Positions 7,101-7,887 of a DNA stretch of 7,887 bases are shown one piece after another. Position numbers and translations under genes: made by a program. Positions within the stretch are counted from its first letter, which is position 1. Each line of letters opens with the position of its first letter. The stretch comes from Planctomycetaceae bacterium (GTDB lineage Bacteria; Planctomycetota; Planctomycetia; Pirellulales; Pirellulaceae). The notes under the pieces are model-generated. The model did no database searches. It was not told the DNA's origin and worked only from the letters and a program-made list of their open reading frames with translations. The stretch spans positions 1 to 7,887 of the forward strand of contig NYXM01000119.1 of NCBI GenBank assembly GCA_002685655.1, read 5' to 3'.

Positions 7101-7466
7101 CGCATCTTCAGGGTACTCGGGAACCTGGCTGAGCCGAGAGTTGACTTGCAGTAAGGCCTCTGCCATGTTGGTGCCGACGGCGAACTCCATGCTGATCCGG
7201 CCGCGCGAGTGCGAACTCTCTGAAGTCATCTTCGTCATGCCCTCGACATCCTTCAGCCGCTCTTCCTGCTCCTGAACGATCTCGTGTTCGATCTCGTAAG
7301 GACTCGCTCCCGACCAACTCGTCTGCACTGATATGGAGGGAATCCGAACTTCTGGCGTGAGCTGCTTCGGAAGGCGCCACAGCGAGATTGCCCCGAACAA
7401 CACCACGACCAACATGCCGACGGCGACTTTCACGGGGTTCCGAACACAAAACTCAACCGCTTGCAT
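4071..7466 (-). CDS. RND-superfamily inner-membrane efflux transporter (AcrB-like)
   Basis: The 1131-residue product has the RND layout: TM1 (about 12-29), a large periplasmic loop, TM2-TM6 (about 388-538), TM7 (586-606), a second periplasmic loop, and TM8-TM12 (about 922-1080). Such proteins are proton-driven trimeric pumps working with a membrane-fusion protein and an outer-membrane channel. TM4 has GLAFAVGMVVDNSVVVLENI, keeping the Asp equivalent to AcrB Asp407 (Asp453) but with Asn454 where AcrB has Asp408. TM10 has GVSVNNAILIVHQ, with Asn992 where AcrB has Lys940. Residues of about 147-202 are an extra helical, charged segment between the first porter strands and the RFVEDNIEARFDRVPGVADAFVMGG block. 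The C-terminal tail (1083-1131) is hydrophilic and proline-rich, longer than in AcrB. The ATG at 7466 follows AGGA by five bases. It stands alone here, with no fusion-protein gene within the 421 bases upstream. The superfamily is certain; the substrate (drug, lipid or other) cannot be told. Confidence 0.95.
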   Translation of the reverse strand: MQAVEFCVRNPVKVAVGMLVVVLFGAISLWRLPKQLTPEVRIPSISVQTSWSGASPYEIEHEIVQEQEERLKDVEGMTKMTSESSHSRGRISMEFAVGTNMAEALLQVNSRLSQVPEYPEDADEPLIYTANLSDRPICWFVLSPRPPSPEKIARFVHNHPELADEINKISDSHKWDLLLYRLIELSQRHPEVRALLPVEDVTAMRRFVEDNIEARFDRVPGVADAFVMGGKEEEVQVVVDPYRLAARQMTINDVRIAFRTRNLDTSGGDFWEGKRSYVVRTLGQFNTLEDVEQTILARRDGQSVYVRDVATVRRGYKKPVETYRRAGTELIGIGARAETGANVLELVAGLREAAAELNEGILAKRDVALTEVWSDADYIESSIRLVNQNIVIGGALTIIVLLCFLRSARSTLIIALAVPTSVVGTFLILGVLGRSLNVVSLAGLAFAVGMVVDNSVVVLENIYRHYQFGESPFAAAVRGSKEVWGAILASTLTTLAVFVPVLFVEEQAGQLFRDIAIAISSAVGLSLIVAITVIPTAAAKILRQQNALPATNERLISSQRSHRFASRFVEFVIGLNAGLQRSVPLRLVVVVGFVAGSFLLSYAMFPAVEYLPHGNKNRARINLQPPPGYSVGEVTQISKQILRQMQQYWEADPAAPEAEALDYPAVKDLVVLAQPRNIMVQVQAENPSRIRELLPLLDSIAKAIPDMHGGAYQQSLFPGSGRQVGIELTGPKLDALTPLALHIRRKVPGAIRDAIATAYPSLEESPELHVLPKWEQAEDLGIDATELGYLVDALIDGAFATDFSTGGDKIDLRIMGEAQLAGRTQDLETLPLATPGGGVVPVGAIADIELSTGPNQINHSERRRSITISVRPPADVPMGTAIDRIMSDVIQPLRDNSELADGIQINLGGNADRMIETWLALRFNILLAVVITYLLMAALFESWIHPFVILLSVPLAAVGGFAGLWLVNCFVDQPMDIVTMLGFVILIGVSVNNAILIVHQSLNQMRDHELSPQQAILESVRSRVRPIFMTTATTVMGLLPLVLMPGAGSELYRGLGSVVLGGLVVSTLFTLVLVPTVFSLMLEAEAKLIASLGFQSEARPTTLDPHSDVPRPPPTPMRSEHSNDTDAPCGH
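6864..7028 (-). other. Inserted segment in the RND pump porter domain
   Basis: This stretch encodes residues of about 147-201 of the pump, from PPSPEKIARFVHNHPELADE to ALLPVEDV. It is rich in charged residues and looks helical. From memory of AcrB-type proteins, the chain normally passes from the CWFVLS-like strand to the PRLERIPGV-like helix with only about ten residues, so about 45-50 residues are additional. The frame is intact, so this is an accepted insertion and not an error. Its position would place it on the periplasmic porter domain. Confidence 0.6.
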
Positions 7467-7471
7467 GGGGA

Positions 7472-7475
7472 TCCT
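7472..7475 (-). promoter_or_regulatory. Ribosome binding site of the RND gene
   Basis: On the minus strand AGGA precedes the ATG at 7466 by five bases, supporting this start. The first transmembrane segment begins about 11 residues in, as in other RND pumps. Confidence 0.55.
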
Positions 7476-7737
7476 GGGGCGCGAGGCGAAACAGTTCGTG
7501 GTTGTGGGGCGACAAACGGTTACAACGAGGTGAGGATGCCAACGACCAACTTACTCCATACGTCCAATCATTGCATGGACTACTTTGTATCCATTTGTAG
7601 CCATTCGCTATGAAACGTATGCTACACCACCTACAGTGTGGTTTGTTGAAGCGCGTATCAATTGGCTCCGTTCCGAACCGACAAAGTGAAGCCGCTCATC
7701 AGGCGTTGATTGACCTAGTAGTGTTCGATCTTTTATT

Positions 7738-7764
7738 GTCGTCTTTCGCTCCGCGAAAGGCGAC
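7738..7764. repeat. Strong hairpin, candidate dispersed palindromic (REP-like) element
   Basis: GTCGTCTTTCGC (7738-7749) and GCGAAAGGCGAC (7753-7764) pair over 12 bases around the loop TCC, with a single G-T type mismatch. A further outer pair GTTCGA (7723-7728) and TCGAAC (7781-7786) lies almost symmetrically around it. No T-run follows the stem on either strand, so it is not a standard intrinsic terminator. I have the impression that CTTTCGCTCCGCGAAAG-type palindromes recur between genes of Pirellula-like planctomycetes, but I cannot confirm that here. It could be a repetitive element, part of a degraded mobile-element end, or a transcript-stabilising hairpin. Confidence 0.6.
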
Positions 7765-7887
7765 TATCGGACAGTAATCCTCGAACGATCCTTATTTAGC
7801 AGCGATTCCCGGAACGGTATTAAATCGGTGGAATCCAGGGAAATGGGCCGCTATCAGTGCTACCGTTTCTAGGTGCTTGCGGCGGCA

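Larger units (their letters stand above)
7467..7887. other. Gene-free region upstream of the RND pump
   Basis: I find no convincing gene in these 421 bases. The first 150 should contain the pump's leader and promoter, but no minus-strand pair close to the sigma-70 consensus stands out. TTTGTA occurs twice with a 10-base period at 7584-7599, one helical turn, which could be a binding site or chance. A strong hairpin lies at 7738-7764. A plus-strand ORF of 55 codons (7610-7777) ends in the hairpin, and a minus-strand frame is open from the window edge to a TAA at 7792-7794. Neither has recognisable protein character. Confidence 0.5.

Noticed and set aside
7610..7777. Plus-strand ORF of 55 codons beginning MKRMLHHLQCGLLKRVS and ending RKATIGQ
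   Set aside because: It has no ribosome site, its last part is the translated hairpin, and the composition is not protein-like. A chance ORF in an intergenic or repeat region is more likely.
7792..7887. Minus-strand open frame from the right edge to a TAA, ending FNTVPGIAAK
   Set aside because: Only 31 codons are visible, no start is in view and no family is recognisable. An open stretch this short is common by chance. It could be the tail of an off-window gene but cannot be supported.

Overview
The window looks like an ordinary stretch of chromosome from a Gram-negative-type bacterium, most plausibly a planctomycete of the Pirellulaceae kind. That assignment rests on the general feel of the proteins (the NAD synthase motif block, the RND pump with an inserted segment, and a secreted SYLF protein with a private C-terminal extension) and is an inference, not something proven here. 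Four substantial genes are present. All of them read cleanly, with no frameshift.

Left part (1-2480, minus strand): a two-gene NAD operon. pncB (nicotinate phosphoribosyltransferase, complete, 942-2414) is followed after 39 bases by nadE (glutamine-dependent NAD+ synthetase, only its N-terminal glutaminase part, running off the left edge). The two enzymes catalyse the first and last steps of the Preiss-Handler route from nicotinate to NAD+. The middle enzyme, NadD, is not in the window. Upstream of pncB is a near-consensus sigma-70 promoter (TTGACA, 17-base spacer, TATACT). A perfect 8+8 base inverted repeat is centred on its -10 box, which suggests direct repression of the operon.

Middle (2481-4070): a divergent control region of about 300 bases leads into a plus-strand gene for an exported SYLF (Ysc84/DUF500-type) protein with an uncharacterised helical C-terminal extension. 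It is followed by about 235 bases between convergent genes. This stretch holds an extended -10-like sequence and a doubtful 43-residue ORF.

Right part (4071-7466, minus strand): one large RND-superfamily inner-membrane transporter (1131 residues, AcrB-like fold order). It has a roughly 50-residue insertion in the periplasmic porter domain and non-canonical residues at the positions of the proton-relay Asp408 and Lys940 of AcrB. No membrane-fusion or outer-membrane channel gene is visible. The stop codon of the pump gene lies in an exact 15-base tandem duplication. The last 421 bases (7467-7887) hold no convincing gene but contain a strong 12-bp hairpin that resembles a dispersed palindromic repeat.

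I see no RNA genes, CRISPR array, complete insertion sequence or clear new multi-gene system. The most informative signals are the NAD-operon operator, the altered RND relay and porter insertion, and the hairpin element at the right end.
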